Assembly (NCBI GenBank): GCA_963932465.1
Contig: OZ010794.1
Location: forward strand, 445,285,502-445,349,501
Reading direction: 5' to 3'
Source of the DNA: Maratus speciosus
Taxonomy: Eukaryota > Arthropoda > Arachnida > Araneae > Salticidae
Length of the DNA: 64,000 nucleotides
Shown here in pieces: positions 19,721-31,240 of this stretch (its first letter is position 1; the number at the start of each line of letters is the position of its first letter). The position numbers and the translations under genes are program-made. Below the pieces are notes generated by a model, which saw only the letters and a program-made list of their open reading frames with translations, had not been told where the DNA came from and did no database searches.

Positions 19721-22580
19721 GAAATGTTTATCAAAATCACGTTGTTTTTTTTGTTCAGATTTGCACCACAGTTTACTATGTCGCAAGCATGCTTCTTCTA
19801 ATGAGAAAAAATATGCACCTGCCACTCAAAAAATAAATAAAAGGGAAAACGAATCAAAAGATGAAGTAACCTTGGAATTTCCATGCCTCACTTCCGCAGA
19901 AACGAACGAATGCAATTTGGTAAATAATGAATCGTTGAAAGCTTTAAATAATGTAAATACGAAAAATAGATCAATTTTATTAAGTACTTGTTTTGTTTTT
20001 ATTGAAGATAAATTTGGAAATAGAAGGAAATTCAGAATGATGCTCGATTCAGCGAGCAACGTCAATATTTTGGCGACAGAATGCGCAGATGCTTTGAAAT
20101 TAAACAAAAGGTTAATTAATGTTCCACTAAGCGGTTTGAATGGTTCTTTACATAATATAAAAAATAAAATTTCCGGTGTTATTTCCAATGTGAATGAAAG
20201 TTTCAAGGAGAATATAGATTTCTTAATTGTTCCTAAAATCACAGATGTAATTCCATCAAAGCAATTAAATATATCGAACATTAATTTACCAAATCTTGTG
20301 GAATTTGCTGACCCAATGTTTTTCAAACCGGAAAAAGTACATGGTTTGATTGGAGCTGAATTATTTTATAGAATTTTAAAACATAATTCAGTTAAGATTA
20401 GTGATAAGTTAATTTTGCAAGACTCAGTTTTTGGATGGATTCCAACCGGTACACTAGATGACAGGGAAACTACAAATAATTCCGCTATGTGTCATTTTAT
20501 TAGAGATTTCGATGAAATTAATGATAATTTAAGACAATTTTGGGAATTGGAATCTATTGGCATAACGCATGATTCGAAAATATCGGAAACTGATCAAGCG
20601 CAACAAATTTTCGACAAAACTGTAAAATTTGTAGACGGTCGATATGAAGTTCAGTTGCCCTGGAAAAGGGACTGGAAGGAATTAAACGATAACTTTAATA
20701 TTGCGAAACAGCGTTTGGAAGGTTTAAAAAGAAAATTTTATAGAAATCCTGAACTTTTTCGTCAGTATTCTGAGATAATCAATGATTACCTAAATCAAGG
20801 AATTATTGAGCAGGTTGAAGGAAATGAACCTGTTTTAGACAAGGCTGTGTACTATTTGCCCCATCATGCGGTCTGTAAGGAAGACAAGCTCACTATCAAA
20901 GTTCGTATAGTTTTCGACGCCAGCTCTCATGATAACAACATGTTGTCTTTAAATGATTGCTTATGGCCAGGCATCAACTTAAATCCACATCTATTCGACA
21001 TTTTAATTCACTTCAGATTAAATCAAATTGCCTTTCCTTCTGACATCGAGAAAGTGTTCCTTCAAATTTCAGTCGCTGAAAAGGATCGTGATGCTGTACT
21101 CTTTATGTGGTTCGATAATGATTTCAGATCTTTCAAAAATGTAAAGATTTTTAGATTCAAACGAGTTATTTTTGGAGTCAATGCTTCTCCATTTCTTCTA
21201 TCTGCGACCATTAAGGAGCACATCAAGCAGTTTAAAAACGTACATCCAAGATCTGTTAATTTACTTGATAAATATATTTATGTAGATGATTTCATATCGG
21301 GCGAAGATACTCTGCAAGAAGCTCTTGATGTTTCCCTTAATGCTAAGAAAATAATGTCTGAAGCAGGAATGACTCTACGAAAATGGGTAACAAATGATGA
21401 AACGTTAGTAAAGTGCTGGCAGAAAGAAGGTTTAGATATTCAGGCGGAACATGCTACTATAAGCCTAGGTAGTAATCTCACTAAAGTATTGGGTATGTCT
21501 TGGAAAACAGAAGAGGATTGTCTGACATTCGAAGTCAGAAGTCTAATAGAATTCTTGTCATCGCAAAAAAACTCAAAACGTCTACTATTGCAAGCAGTTG
21601 GTAAAATTTTCGATCCGTTAGGCATGCTGACGCCATTCACCATTATAATAAAATGCCTGTTCCAAGAACTATGGCTAAAGAAGACAGCATGGGATGAACA
21701 GTTACCAACTAATGTGCACGAAAAATGGTTAAAGTGGTTCGAAGAACTTCCAAATTTAGCAGAATTAAAAATTCCGAGGAAAATTCTTGGTTGCTTGAAT
21801 CAAGTAATAGCTGTAGAAATACATGCCTTTTCTGATGCTAGTAAAATAGCGTATGGCTCTGCAATTTATCTGAGAATAAAAGGAGAGAGTGGTGTGGAAG
21901 TCAATCTCGTGACTTCAAAGAGTCGTGTTGCACCGATAAAGGAGATAACTCTGCCTCGGTTGGAACTTCTCGGAACCTTACTAAGTGCAAGACTGACCAA
22001 TAAAGTAAAACCCATCCTAGATCAAAAAGTCACATCGATAGAGTACTATTGGACCGATTCCAAAATAACATTATACTGGATCAAAGGCTCATCAAGGCGA
22101 TGGAAACGATTTGTGGCAAACCGTGTTATAGAGATCAATGCACTGACTGATTCTAACTCATGGCATCACTGCTCCAGCAAGGACAACCCAGCTGATCTCT
22201 TAACGCGAGGTGCGACTGTTAATTCTATTATAGAGAATCCCATGTGGTTTAAGGGACCACAATTTCTAGCAGCTGACGACTTCTCAATTCCCAACGAACT
22301 TATTTCTGTTCCAGAAAAGGACTATTTAGTAGAGACTAAATCAAAATGTAAAAATGACATTGATTCTAATATTTCTCTTTCTCTTTTCAGGAATCCTGAA
22401 GCAGTAGATTTTTTTCTAAGTTTGAAGAGCAATTATTTCAGTATTCTTCGTATATTGCCTTATATTTATAGGTTTTTTCACAATTGTAAGTGTAAATCAG
22501 TAGACCGGCGCCGAGGCAGCCTCACTACCTCAGAAATAAGGGCTTCAGAAACTTCTTTAATCATTTTAGTACAAAATGCA
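19721..22580 (+). CDS. BEL/Pao protease - reverse transcriptase - RNase H segment
   Basis: After the insertion the frame resumes with another CCHC-like knuckle (CFFCSDLHHSLLC). The protease active-site region is RMMLDSASNVNIL (about 20035-20070), with DSA in place of the common DSG/DTG. The reverse transcriptase shows KVRIVFDASS, the first catalytic D in FPSDIEKVFLQI, FGVNASPFLLSATI, and YVDD at 21279-21290. RNase H follows with HAFSDASKIAYGSAIY, LPRLELLG and YYWTDSKITLYW. The segment ends at the TAA at 22581-22583. The catalytic residues I can identify are present, so the segment may have been lost only recently. Confidence 0.95.
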
Positions 22581-22583
22581 TAA

Positions 22584-23771
22584 TTTCAGGAAAAGATTGG
22601 CAGTTTAAAACGGAAGTCAAGGGTTCCTCTTTCCAGCAAAATTAGATGTTTATCCCCCTTTTTGGATCAAAATAATATCTTAAGAGTTGGAGACAGATTG
22701 GAAAATTCAGATTTAAACTTTGATAATAAGCACCAAATCATTTTGCCGAAAGGCCATAAGATTACAAAACTCATATTTGAGTATTTTCATAGGAAATATT
22801 TTCATATTGGTCCCCAAGGTTTGATACATTACGTACGTATGAGGTTTTGGCCCGTAAGTGGGAAAAATTTAGCACGAAAAGTAGTGCATGACTGCGTTGT
22901 CTGTTTCAGGGGCAACCCAGTTACTGCCAAACAAATCATGGGTGTTCTCCCATCAGAAAGGGTAACTCCAAATTTTACTTTCAACCATATAGGAGCCGAT
23001 TTTTGCGGTCCTTTTGAGATTAAATATAAAAATCAGAGAAAGGGGATTTTTCATAAGATTTATGTCGCGATCTTTATTTGCTTAGTGACAAAGGCTATTC
23101 ATTTAGAAATGGTCATAGACCTAACATCAGACGCATTTATCGCAACACTCAAAAGGTTTTTTTCTAGGCGAGGAAAATGCTCTTCGATTATTACAGACAA
23201 TGCTACAAATTTTAAGGGTGCTAATTCAGAATTACGCAAACTTCATGAGTTAGTTTGTAGACCGGATGAAAAATTAGCTAATTATCTTACTTCAGAAGCT
23301 ATTGAATGGAAGTTCATTCCTCCTAGATCGCCCAACTTCGGTGGTTTATGGGAGGCTGGTGTAAAATCTTTCAAGTATTATCTTAAACGGACATTAAAAG
23401 GTGCTAGATTGACTATGGAAGAATTCCAAACAGTCACCACCCAAATCGAAGGGGTAATAAATTCGCTTCCCTTAACTCCGTTATCGACCGACATAAATGA
23501 TTTTAATGTATTGACACCTGGACATTTCCTAATTGGTCGGCCAATAGACGCTATTCCTGAACCTCAATTAATTGATATTAGCGAATCCAGATTATCTCGA
23601 TGGCAAAGAGTAACTAAATTTGTTCAATTAATTTGGAGAAATTGGCAATTAAATTACTTAAGTCATCTCCAAAATCGTTCAAAATGGCAGGTAAAGAGCG
23701 ATAACGTCAAACCAGGAGCAATGGTAGTAATAAAAGAGGACAATTTACCTCCTTGTAAATGGATGCTTGGA
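22584..23771 (+). CDS. BEL/Pao integrase segment
   Basis: It is in phase with the preceding segment and is read from directly after the TAA; the first Met is at 22662. A zinc-binding HHCC region (YFHIGPQGLIHYVR to HDCVVCFRG) precedes the integrase core. The core acidic residues lie in HIGADFCGPF, IITDNATNFKG and FGGLWEAGVKS, with 51 residues between the last D and the E, as expected for this superfamily. The segment stops at a TGA (23772-23774). The next 37 codons still read as the conserved C-terminal tail (EVMPGKDG, RVAKVKT), so that TGA is a late nonsense mutation. Confidence 0.93.
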
Positions 23772-24117
23772 TGAATTCTAGAGGTTATGCCAGGGAAGGA
23801 TGGTAATGTTAGAGTAGCGAAAGTAAAAACTGCCTCTAACGTTTTCGTTAGGTCGATCTCTAAATTATGTGTCTTACCCGTTGATTGATGACCCATTTGT
23901 TTTAAGAAATACCCTAATTTTTTTCCTTAAATTTTCCTTATTATTGTATTGTAAAGGTAGTATTGTCATTGAAACTCATCCTTATTGTATTTTGTATTAT
24001 CATTTATCTATTTCTTATTTAGTGTTATATGCATAGTATTGAAGTTTATATTGTAATATTTGAATGTTGTGTATAATATATACACCTTATATTGTTTTAT
24101 TGAATGTTGGCACATGT

Positions 24118-24129
24118 CAATGGGGGGCG
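24118..24129 (+). promoter_or_regulatory. Polypurine tract of the BEL/Pao element
   Basis: A G-run (aatggggggcg) ends two bases before the 3' LTR at 24132, the expected place for the plus-strand primer. Role is inferred from position. Confidence 0.65.
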
Positions 24130-24131
24130 CA

Positions 24132-24580
24132 TGTTACGGCTTGCCTTGACATGGTTTTGAACGCACCCTTGTGCTATCCACCAGACTTTGTGTTTTGCCG
24201 TTTGGCAACGGCAGTCCTATCGTTTTTGTTGATGTTCGCGCGTCGAATGTTTTTATGTAGAAAAACCGCATTACTGAGCTATTTCGTTAGCAAAAAATGA
24301 CCATGGAGTCTTATTTGTGTATAATAACGACTATTATAGTATAGTTGTAGCATAGTTATACAGATTATGTTTTGATTCAAGTGGTATGGTCCACGAAAAC
24401 AACATCGCAGTGTTCCATAACTGACTATGGTGTCAGTACGTACAATTTCCTGTATACATGTATATATAAAAGAACTGTTTGTTGTTGTTTTAACTCTCTT
24501 CGTATTATTTGACTACCTTCGTATATATTTTCCATTTATTTGAATTAGTTACAATCCATAATCAAGTACATACACGCACA
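24132..24580 (+). repeat. 3' LTR of the BEL/Pao element
   Basis: 449 bp, collinear with the 5' LTR without net insertion or deletion. It is followed directly by CCATC, the second copy of the target duplication, and then by Tc1 relic sequence. Confidence 0.95.
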
Positions 24581-24585
24581 CCATC

Positions 24586-24722
24586 GAAAGTAGACTTGTT
24601 TTCATCATTGAAAATAATTTTATATCAATTCATTTGTTACTTGAGAAGTTTCTCTGCAAACTGAGTGCGGTGTTTTTTATATGACCAGGTATTTTAGCAG
24701 GCTCCGATGTCGTTTTACATAT
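24586..24722 (-). pseudogene. Tc1-like transposase relic, middle part
   Basis: Minus-strand translation contains FNDENKSTF in one frame, matching the FSDESKF block with the first catalytic aspartate. A preceding basic stretch (KRHRS, AKIPGHIKNTALSLQRNF) fits the 'kKPlLt..h...RL.fa' region. Several frameshifts are present. It is bounded on the left by the LTR element and on the right by a TTAA. Confidence 0.55.
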
Positions 24723-24726
24723 TTAA

Positions 24727-25162
24727 GGCTGCTAATCACTCAGTTTCATATTCCTCTCGGTAGTGTTAAGATTATGGGTGTTTGGTGCATTTTTATATTC
24801 AAAATATCTCCTCAGGAAATTAATATTTTCAACTTCTTTTTCCTGTGTACTCATCTTAAAGGATGTCTCTTTTTTTCTTAGTTTTCAAAATATTTCTAAA
24901 ATCTACGCTTAATTTTATATGAAGTGTTAAAATTTTACTTCCAGTTCGTCCACTTTTAACACATAAAATATAAAATTAAGAATGGATTTTAGAAATATTT
25001 TGACAATTAAGAAAAAAAGGTGACATCCTTTAAGAAGAGAACACTGAAAAAAGAAGTTTAAATATTAATTCCTTGAGTAGATATTTTAAATATAAGAATG
25101 CATCAAACGCCCATAGACTTAACAATACCGAGAGAAGTTTGGAAGCTGAGTGACTAGCAGCC
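24727..25162. mobile_element. 436-bp foldback element flanked by TTAA
   Basis: The flanks are TTAA (24723-24726 and 25163-25166). The arms of about 194 bp (24727-24920 and 24969-25162) are inverted copies with scattered mismatches; the ends read GGCTGCTAATCACTCAG and its near-complement. The loop of about 48 bp contains a further small inverted repeat (gtgttaaaa / ttttaacac). Removing the element and one TTAA makes the Tc1 transposase translation continuous, which supports clean insertion. Confidence 0.85.
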
Positions 25163-25166
25163 TTAA

Positions 25167-25510
25167 GAATCCCCGACCTTTTTTATTACTCTTCTTAGAG
25201 TCCATACTGATACTGCGTCTTTATCTAATTTCCAATTTCCATTGCTGTCATTCTCTTGCTTGCGACCATGCGAGCAATCAAACTTTCAATCTTTTTGAAA
25301 GAATTCTTGGTCTTCCTGCAGTTTTGCACTACCATAATTAGTTGGATCCTGTAAGACATTTTAAATGGTAGTCTTTGAACGTTTAATTTTATCAGAAATT
25401 CTTTCAAGGGACACCCCGACATTTTTACAAGCTAGAATTGTGTCTCTTTCGAAGTCAGAAAGAATTTTTTGCTTCCTATCGTCAAAAACTTTTTGCGAAC
25501 AAAATGTATG
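25167..25510 (-). pseudogene. Tc1-like transposase relic, N-terminal part
   Basis: Minus-strand translation gives LSDFERDTILACKNVGVSLERISDKIKRSKTTI, a helix-turn-helix DNA-binding region of Tc1 type. After one nonsense codon and a frameshift it continues NSFKKIESLIARMVASKRMTAMEIGN and TLRRVIKKGRGFL, the second paired-like subdomain with a TvRR.l block. It is interrupted at the TTAA at 25163-25166. The terminal inverted repeat upstream (above 25510) was not found. Confidence 0.7.
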
Positions 25511-25652
25511 CTCTCAGAATCTCTTTTAAATGCTTTGTTAAATGACATACGAAGATATCTACAATCAGAGCTGTGGTTTCGAAACATTTACTGCGCTTTT
25601 ATCATTTTGCTCCAGCGCAAATTTAGCATAATATAAATTTAATATACATATA

Positions 25653-27146
25653 CAGTGATGGCCAAAATTGTGGACATTTTTTGAAATTTTCTGGTTTATT
25701 ATTTTGTGTGCTTATAGAACATATTAATTTTCACTTAAATACAAATGTTTATATATCAGATTCAAGGAAATTTAACGTAGAGTTTAATTAAAAAAAACAG
25801 AATTAAAATATTTGCATTATAAAAAGAGTTACACTTACTTTAGACTAAAATAAAAATACAATTAGCCATGAATGTTGAAATTTATTGTAATAAAAGCTTC
25901 CTAGCCAATCACAATGACTGTTCTGAAAACCAATCAAATGTCAGTAACTAAACTATAGTATGTTTTGATTTATAAAAGCGGTATTTTACTGGAATGAATT
26001 TTGCAGAAGGGTGAATACTAGTGTAACTAAATAGAATAATGTTTTTCTTTAATATTTCTATTTTTTCCTTAATGCATATAATTTAAAACAATGTCATCAA
26101 CAACAAGAACTGATTAGACGCGTACAAAAAAGAAGTAGAATTGTCATATTGAAAGAAAATGGTCTTTCTTATGTTGAAATTGCAAGACAGGTTGGTGGTT
26201 CAGTCACTTTATCTGGCGTACAAAAGTTGTGCTTACGTTATGAAGGAACTAAATCGGTGATAAATAAAGCAAGATCAGGCCGAAAAAAATGCACAAGTGC
26301 TTCTGACGAAGGAAAGATAAAAAGGATATGCCTCAAAGATAGAAGAATTTCATCAGATGCTGCTAGATGTGAAATGAATACAATGGGTATTTCAGTTAGT
26401 TCAAGAACAATAAAGAAAAGATTAGCAGGTTTTGGACTGAAAGGTAGAATTCCGAGGAAAAAAACATTTTTAAAACTTCAGCAACGCAAGAAACGAGTTC
26501 AGTGAGCAAAAGAAAACATTAATTGTTCAGAAAATCAGTGAAAGCAAATAATCTGAAGCGATGAGAAAAAAATATCGCTCTTTGGTAGTGATGGGCGAAA
26601 ATATGTGAGACGTAGAGTAGGGGATGAACTGCATCCTGATTGCATTCAAGCAACTACACAGAACCCAACAAATGTTATGATTTGGGCCTGTATGTCTGCA
26701 GATGGTCTGGCCGGCTTTCAAGTGACTGATAGCATTCTGAATGCAAAAAATACATCGAAACAGTCCTGGAACCAAAATTTACCAAACCTTCCATCAGGGA
26801 TCTCTTCACCAATAAAGAAAACATTTATCGTTCAGCAGGATTCTGCTCCATGCCATACGGCAAAAATATGCAAAGAATGGTTAAAAATAAAAGCATACAA
26901 TTATTAATCTGGCCAGGAAACAGTCTTGATCTGAATCCTATAGAAAATTTGTGGCGACGTTTGAAAATCCTTATACAAAAAAAAGCGTCCATCTAATAAA
27001 ACGCAACTTATTGAAGCTATAATTGATTCTTGGCATCCTGTGGTTAAAAAGGATGAGCTCCAAACACTAGTTCTCTCAATGAAAAGACGCTGTGAAGCGG
27101 TAATAAAAAAACAAGGGTTATCTTTCTGAATATTGAATGTGTAAGT
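25653..27146 (+). mobile_element. Tc1-like transposon relic (right end not found)
   Basis: After TA (25651-25652) the left end reads CAGTGATGGCCAAAATTGTG. Inside, 'gagttacacttac' (about 25829) has an inverted partner 'gtgtaagtgtaact' near 27139-27153, as in IR/DR Tc1 elements. The outer right repeat seems to be deleted. A short copy of the left end, without its gene, appears at 32474-32510. Confidence 0.7.
26091..27130 (+). pseudogene. Tc1-like transposase, broken
   Basis: The first readable frame (26122-26505) holds an N-terminal helix-turn-helix (RIVILKENGLSYVEIARQVG, LSGVQKLCLRY) and a second one with RRISSDAARCEMN and VSSRTIKKRL. The catalytic part begins with SDEKKISLFGSDGRKYVRRR (the W before it is a TGA). 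It continues with NVMIWACMSADG and FIVQQDSAPCHTAK (second D). After another shift it reads WPGNSLDLNPIENLWRRLK (final E), then a degenerate tail with several stops to about 27130. D..D..E order and length are those of a roughly 340-residue Tc1 enzyme. At least three nonsense codons and two frameshifts are visible. Confidence 0.88.
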
Positions 27147-28029
27147 GTAACTTTAATATACGATGAAATCTAAGATAGATATTATTTGTAAGGTTTAGTT
27201 TAGCTGTTGTGATGGTGCTACATCTTAGCGTGCTAGAACAGCAGATATCACGCTATGTGTTTTTTCTCTATGGGATGGGATTTTCTCCAATTTAATCCTT
27301 TCAGGAGGTGCTTCGCGTACACGTGAAGCATAAAGTACCCAGAATCCTGGTTTATTACTATCAGAAATTTTCAATCGAAAATTTTGTTTTATTTAATGAA
27401 AGCATTGGTGCAATCAAATTAAGCAAAATTTTTATTTTGAAAGACTAGTAAACAAAGATTAAAAATCTATAAAAGGTCTCTTTGTGAATGGGTTAAAAAA
27501 CATACGCACTGTACTCCGCTGACTAATATAAAATATTTGAAAAATGAGAAAGCAAGAATTAGAAAATGAATTGCAATACGTCACTTACTTGAGTAGGCCC
27601 AGCGAATGATAATGAAAATTCCAACTACAATGTACTTCCAGTGAAATTTTCTCAGCATAATTCTCTCCAAATTATCACGTTATTGGAGATAGCATCATTC
27701 ACATCTATGAAAATAAAATTAATATTATGAGTTTTGATATATTTTCTTTTCATTAGAATTTATTAATAGGTGTTTAATCATTATTTTTGTTAAATAATCG
27801 GATATTTTACCAATAATGGGAATAAAAAGAACATAAAAAATATTTTTTTTCAATAACAGTTACATTAAAATTATGTAAGCTACTTAAAAGGGAGCATACA
27901 CAAAGATTTTAAAAGGAATAAAGCAAAAAAAAATGCTGACATTAGGCAAAAGTAATTATCTTTATATCAATATAAATAAATAAATCGCAATTCGTATAAA
28001 ATAAATTAACAATAAAGAAAAATCGTGTG
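27147..28029. other. No recognisable feature
   Basis: AT-rich sequence. A short GC-richer stretch at 27290-27345 contains 'gcttcgcgtacacgtgaagc', a 7-bp stem around a short loop. No gene is visible. Confidence 0.4.
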
Positions 28030-29298
28030 CTAAGCATAGTTTATGAAACACTTTCCAACACTTCCTGAAATCTTTAAAAAAACTTCGTTTTGTAGGGAAA
28101 TGAGGTAAATAAGATAATTAAGTAAACATTTTAGAAAACAAATAAAACATTTGAAAATCTGATTTCAGCAGTTACCTACCATAGCCAAATATGTATTCTA
28201 ATTCTTTTGAACAGCCCTGTATTTGATCTGTAGACTAATATATATACTATAATGGGAAAATTTAGTTTAGCAAGAAAACGCATAACAGGTTGAAATTTCT
28301 CTTTCAGTAATTTATACTAGTAGATCGAAAAATACTAGAATACTTTTGTTCATCCCTGTAGTTTACCTAGTACCTTTATAACACGCCACTATTTAGCTAA
28401 AATTTAATTCAAACTAAATCACTCTTAAAAGTACTGAAATCACATTTCCAGAATTTATCATCTAAAGACGGCCATGTATCCAATTCTTTGCGTAGCCCTG
28501 TATATCATTTTATATATATTCTACAAACATTTCTTAGTAAACTAAATGCAGGTCATCGTAAAAATGCATAACACTTTTAAAAACTATCTTTCCGCAATTT
28601 ACGCTCATACTCAGTAACTTTAAAGAATTCTTTTGTGTAGCCGTATATCAACTATAGCATTTATACACACCGTATAGTATGCTTAAATATAGCAAAAATT
28701 AAAAGCGCATATCATAATTAAAAATTCATTTCCAGGAATCATCGCTAATGTACAGTACTTCGAATACAATATAGTAACTGAAATCATTTGTGTGTCCCTG
28801 TTAATGCTATGCACTTCGTATTATACAAGAAATAACTTAGAGCAAGCCTCACCGACGTATATCAATTTCATTATAATATGAAATTGCATAATTAAAATAC
28901 GCCACAAACTATTTGTAATGGAATTCTTTTGTGTGGCCCTGTAAATGAATAGTAACTATTCGTTGCACCACATATTCTACAGAATGCATATTTTACTATG
29001 CACTAAATTCATATCAATTTTATTATGTTTGAAAGGGTGTAACATCTTTAAATTTTATTTGAAACGATTTTTTCCCATTGGCCGTAACGTAACGGAATAC
29101 TTTTGCCTGTCCCTGTAAATAAACTTAACATGCTACAAACTTAATTTGGAATAAGGTTCGTTCTAGGCTAAACGTCAATAACATCCAAAAATTTCAGGGA
29201 AATCCAACTATATTTACGAGAATTAGAGCGCGGCTAGACGGACAGACAAACCGAAGTAAATAACACTTTTCAACTTTGTTGGAAAGTGTTAAAAAAAA
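28030..29298 (+). mobile_element. Array-type repeat, family B (best copy)
   Basis: The 5' end contains 'aaacactttccaacac'; the 3' end is a hairpin 'aacacttttcaac...gttggaaagtgtt' followed by an A run. At least seven units of about 140-170 bp are recognised by the phrase 'gaattcttttgtgtxgccctgtaaat' (near 28198, 28341, 28478, 28624, 28783, 28921 and 29093). Just before the hairpin is 'gacggacagacaaaccga'. It is non-coding. The architecture resembles Helentron-derived HINE or pearl elements. Confidence 0.8.
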
Positions 29299-29875
29299 AA
29301 GTTTAACTCATAATTAATGTTTTACATGTATTTTAAGAAAGTTCCACTTCCTAATAAGGAGCTAATTTCTCTTCCAAGATAATTCCATGACATAATTATA
29401 GCAAGTTTTCTAAAAACACTCTGAAAAATCTTAAGTAAAAAAGAAAAGTGTGCAGTTAAACTGATGGAATTGAGCTCACAGGCTATTCACACTAATTGTA
29501 TATTATACTCTTATTTATATCTTTATTCATAAAATAGAACTCACTCTTTTTGAGCAAAACGGTAAATAAATTAAACTTGGGGATTACCCCCCGTTCCTAC
29601 CCTTTATACTTAGCAAATGAACCTCCAAATCTAATCAAGGAAGCGCGTTACCAGAATAAACCGATATACCAAATTTGAAACAAATCATATAATTCTACAT
29701 GAAAAACCCATCTATCTAAATTAAGGGAGGGATTTGCCCCCGTTCTCCCATTTATGCTTAATCAATGAACCTCCAAAAATAACAAGGGAAACGCCTTATT
29801 AGAATGAACCTATTTACAAAGTTTGAAGCAAATCGGATATTTCTATCAAGAGGTATAGCGTTACGTACATACGTA

Positions 29876-30929
29876 CAGTCGTGGGAAAAAAAAGTAAACA
29901 CCCCCTACTAACTCCTCAACTAATTATCGTAGACAAAAGTTAGTGGTACTGAATGATTGGAAATAAAGTCTACTTTTAAATGATGTATATAAAATTTGCT
30001 TGGGGACCATTTACATATAAAAACGAATGCAAATTTCATTTTTTTCATTGGCAATACCCAATTTTAACGAAATATTTCAAATCTGCGGTTCAAACTATGA
30101 CTAGGCACAAAATTTGAAGTCATTTGAATAATAAGCTTATGAATTATAAATATTCAAAATTTAGTGCTTCTAATGTTAAATTACATTTTCATGTTTTTAT
30201 TTGTATCTCCTGAAATTACGCTCCTAATGTGCTAATATTTTGTGTAGCAATAATACTAATATGCCCAAACATAAATACGCTGAATATGCATTTTTTGTAA
30301 TTTTATGATATGAATTATGAAATTAATATTCGAAAAAATTATGAATTGCAACCTACAATTTTTTTGATGGATTTATATTTGTTAAATCCTGCTTTATAGA
30401 AATCCAAAATTTTACATTTTCTTCCAAGTAGTTTTCAAATTATGTTTAAAAAACGGCAAAATGATGGATTAAGAGGCCGTCTATGATAGAAGTGACTAGA
30501 TATTTTGAAATGTCTTCTGCTCTCCTGTAATTTAGCAGGGTTGAGTGGCGCTTAAGGTGCCTTGATCAAGAAGGGGGCTCTCTCGGTTAACAATCGAGTA
30601 CCGAATTTCAATTTGGATACAGCACTTAAAATACGTTCGTTTTAAAATAATTAATTTCTCGGAAACTTATGGTAGGAATTGCATAAAAAATTGTTTTTGG
30701 GCTAATTGAAGGGTGTAGGGTTCATTTATGTTGTCAGAATGGTGTATTGTCATCGAAAAAAAAATGAAGTTTGAGTTCGTTTTAATATGTAGATGCCCCC
30801 CTAAGAAAATCTTATATACATCATTTAAAAGTAGACTTTATTTCCTATCATTCACTACCAGTAACTTTCTTCTACGATAATTTGTTGAGGAGTTAGTAGG
30901 GGGTGTTTACTTTTTTTTTTCCACGACTG
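29876..30929. mobile_element. TA-flanked MITE with long terminal repeats, copy A
   Basis: TA occurs on both sides (29874-29875 and 30930-30931). Inverted repeats of about 125 bp begin CAGTCGTGGGAAAAAAAAGT. The interior is non-coding. A second copy, in the opposite internal orientation, is at 46278-47348. It is probably an internally decayed Tc1/mariner-superfamily element. Confidence 0.92.
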
Positions 30930-30954
30930 TACATACAGAACCTAAAGGCAAATT

Positions 30955-31196
30955 GGCCCCACCAGTGGCCGAGAGGTTCTGCTCTCGAAGCTGGTAGACG
31001 GGAGGTGCTGGGTTCGATCCCAATCGCGCCCGTCGGCCTAATTGTTAGGAGTTTTCGTCGTTTTCTTCGAGCCGTGGATCTTCCATGCGTTAATACGGAT
31101 TAGGTTCCCTTAGAAAGACCCCCACGGAGGGCACTCCCCCCCGGCCCTATATCCCTCGTGTAGATAATTGGCCGTCAAAAATCAACCCAACCCAAC
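30955..31196 (+). mobile_element. tRNA-derived SINE, copy 2
   Basis: It is flanked by CCTAAAGGCAAATT at 30941-30954 and 31197-31210 (14-bp target duplication). The head GGCCCCACCAGTGGCCGAGAGG and perfect B box GGTTCGATCCC are followed by a body of about 150 bp and an AACCC-rich tail. It inserted into family C between its microsatellite and 3' hairpin. The 66-residue open frame that begins upstream is not a gene. Confidence 0.93.
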
Positions 31197-31240
31197 CCTA
31201 AAGGCAAATTAGCTCTCAGGCTTTCATAGCCTGTGAGCTA

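Larger units (their letters stand above)
18399..23888 (+). pseudogene. BEL/Pao gag-pol polyprotein gene, three interruptions
   Basis: A single frame runs from the Met at 18399 to the TGA at 23886-23888. The order is gag (DUF1759-like), zinc knuckles, aspartic protease, reverse transcriptase, RNase H, integrase and a C-terminal DUF5641-like tail. It would build a virus-like particle and copy the element's RNA into the genome. The breaks are a 200-bp TTAA insertion in the gag knuckles (19517-19716), TAA at 22581-22583 between RNase H and integrase, and TGA at 23772-23774 near the end. The insertion adds 204 bp including the duplicated TTAA, so the frame downstream is unchanged. All segments are in the same phase, so decay has been by point mutation and insertion only. 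Confidence 0.95.
17876..24580 (+). mobile_element. BEL/Pao LTR retrotransposon, complete but inactivated
   Basis: Two 449-bp LTRs (TGTTACGG...GCACA) enclose one long gag-pol frame. The 5-bp target duplication CCATC (17871-17875 and 24581-24585) is typical of BEL/Pao. A purine-rich tract (aatggggggcg) lies just before the 3' LTR. A minus-strand primer site probably lies just after 18324 (tggtccagtcg), but the priming tRNA is not identified. The coding frame is broken by a 200-bp TTAA element and two nonsense codons, with no frameshift. The LTRs differ at about 14 sites. Confidence 0.96.
17480..25510 (-). mobile_element. Tc1-like transposon relic, split by BEL/Pao and a foldback element
   Basis: Collinear minus-strand transposase pieces lie at 25167-25510 (N-terminal), 24586-24722 (middle) and 17480-17875 (C-terminal). 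The gaps are exactly a TTAA-flanked foldback element and a BEL/Pao retrotransposon with its 5-bp target duplication. The Tc1 copy is therefore older than both. Its terminal inverted repeats were not recognised. Confidence 0.7.
29440..31240 (+). mobile_element. Array-type repeat, family C, copy 1 (contains a MITE and a SINE)
   Basis: The 5' part 'gagctcacaggctattcac' is complementary to the 3' hairpin 'caggctttcatagcctgtgagc' (31217-31238). The interior has two units of about 150 bp ('ctttatacttag..aatgaacctcc', 'aaatttgaaxcaaatc'). A 'gttacgtacatac' microsatellite stub follows. A 1054-bp MITE and a 242-bp SINE interrupt the 3' end. The second copy is at 58886-61452. Confidence 0.8.

Noticed and set aside
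30903..31103. 66-residue plus-strand frame containing HQWPRGSALEAGRREVLGS
   Set aside because: It is translated from the MITE end and the tRNA-like head of the SINE, a common false gene in repeat-rich genomes.
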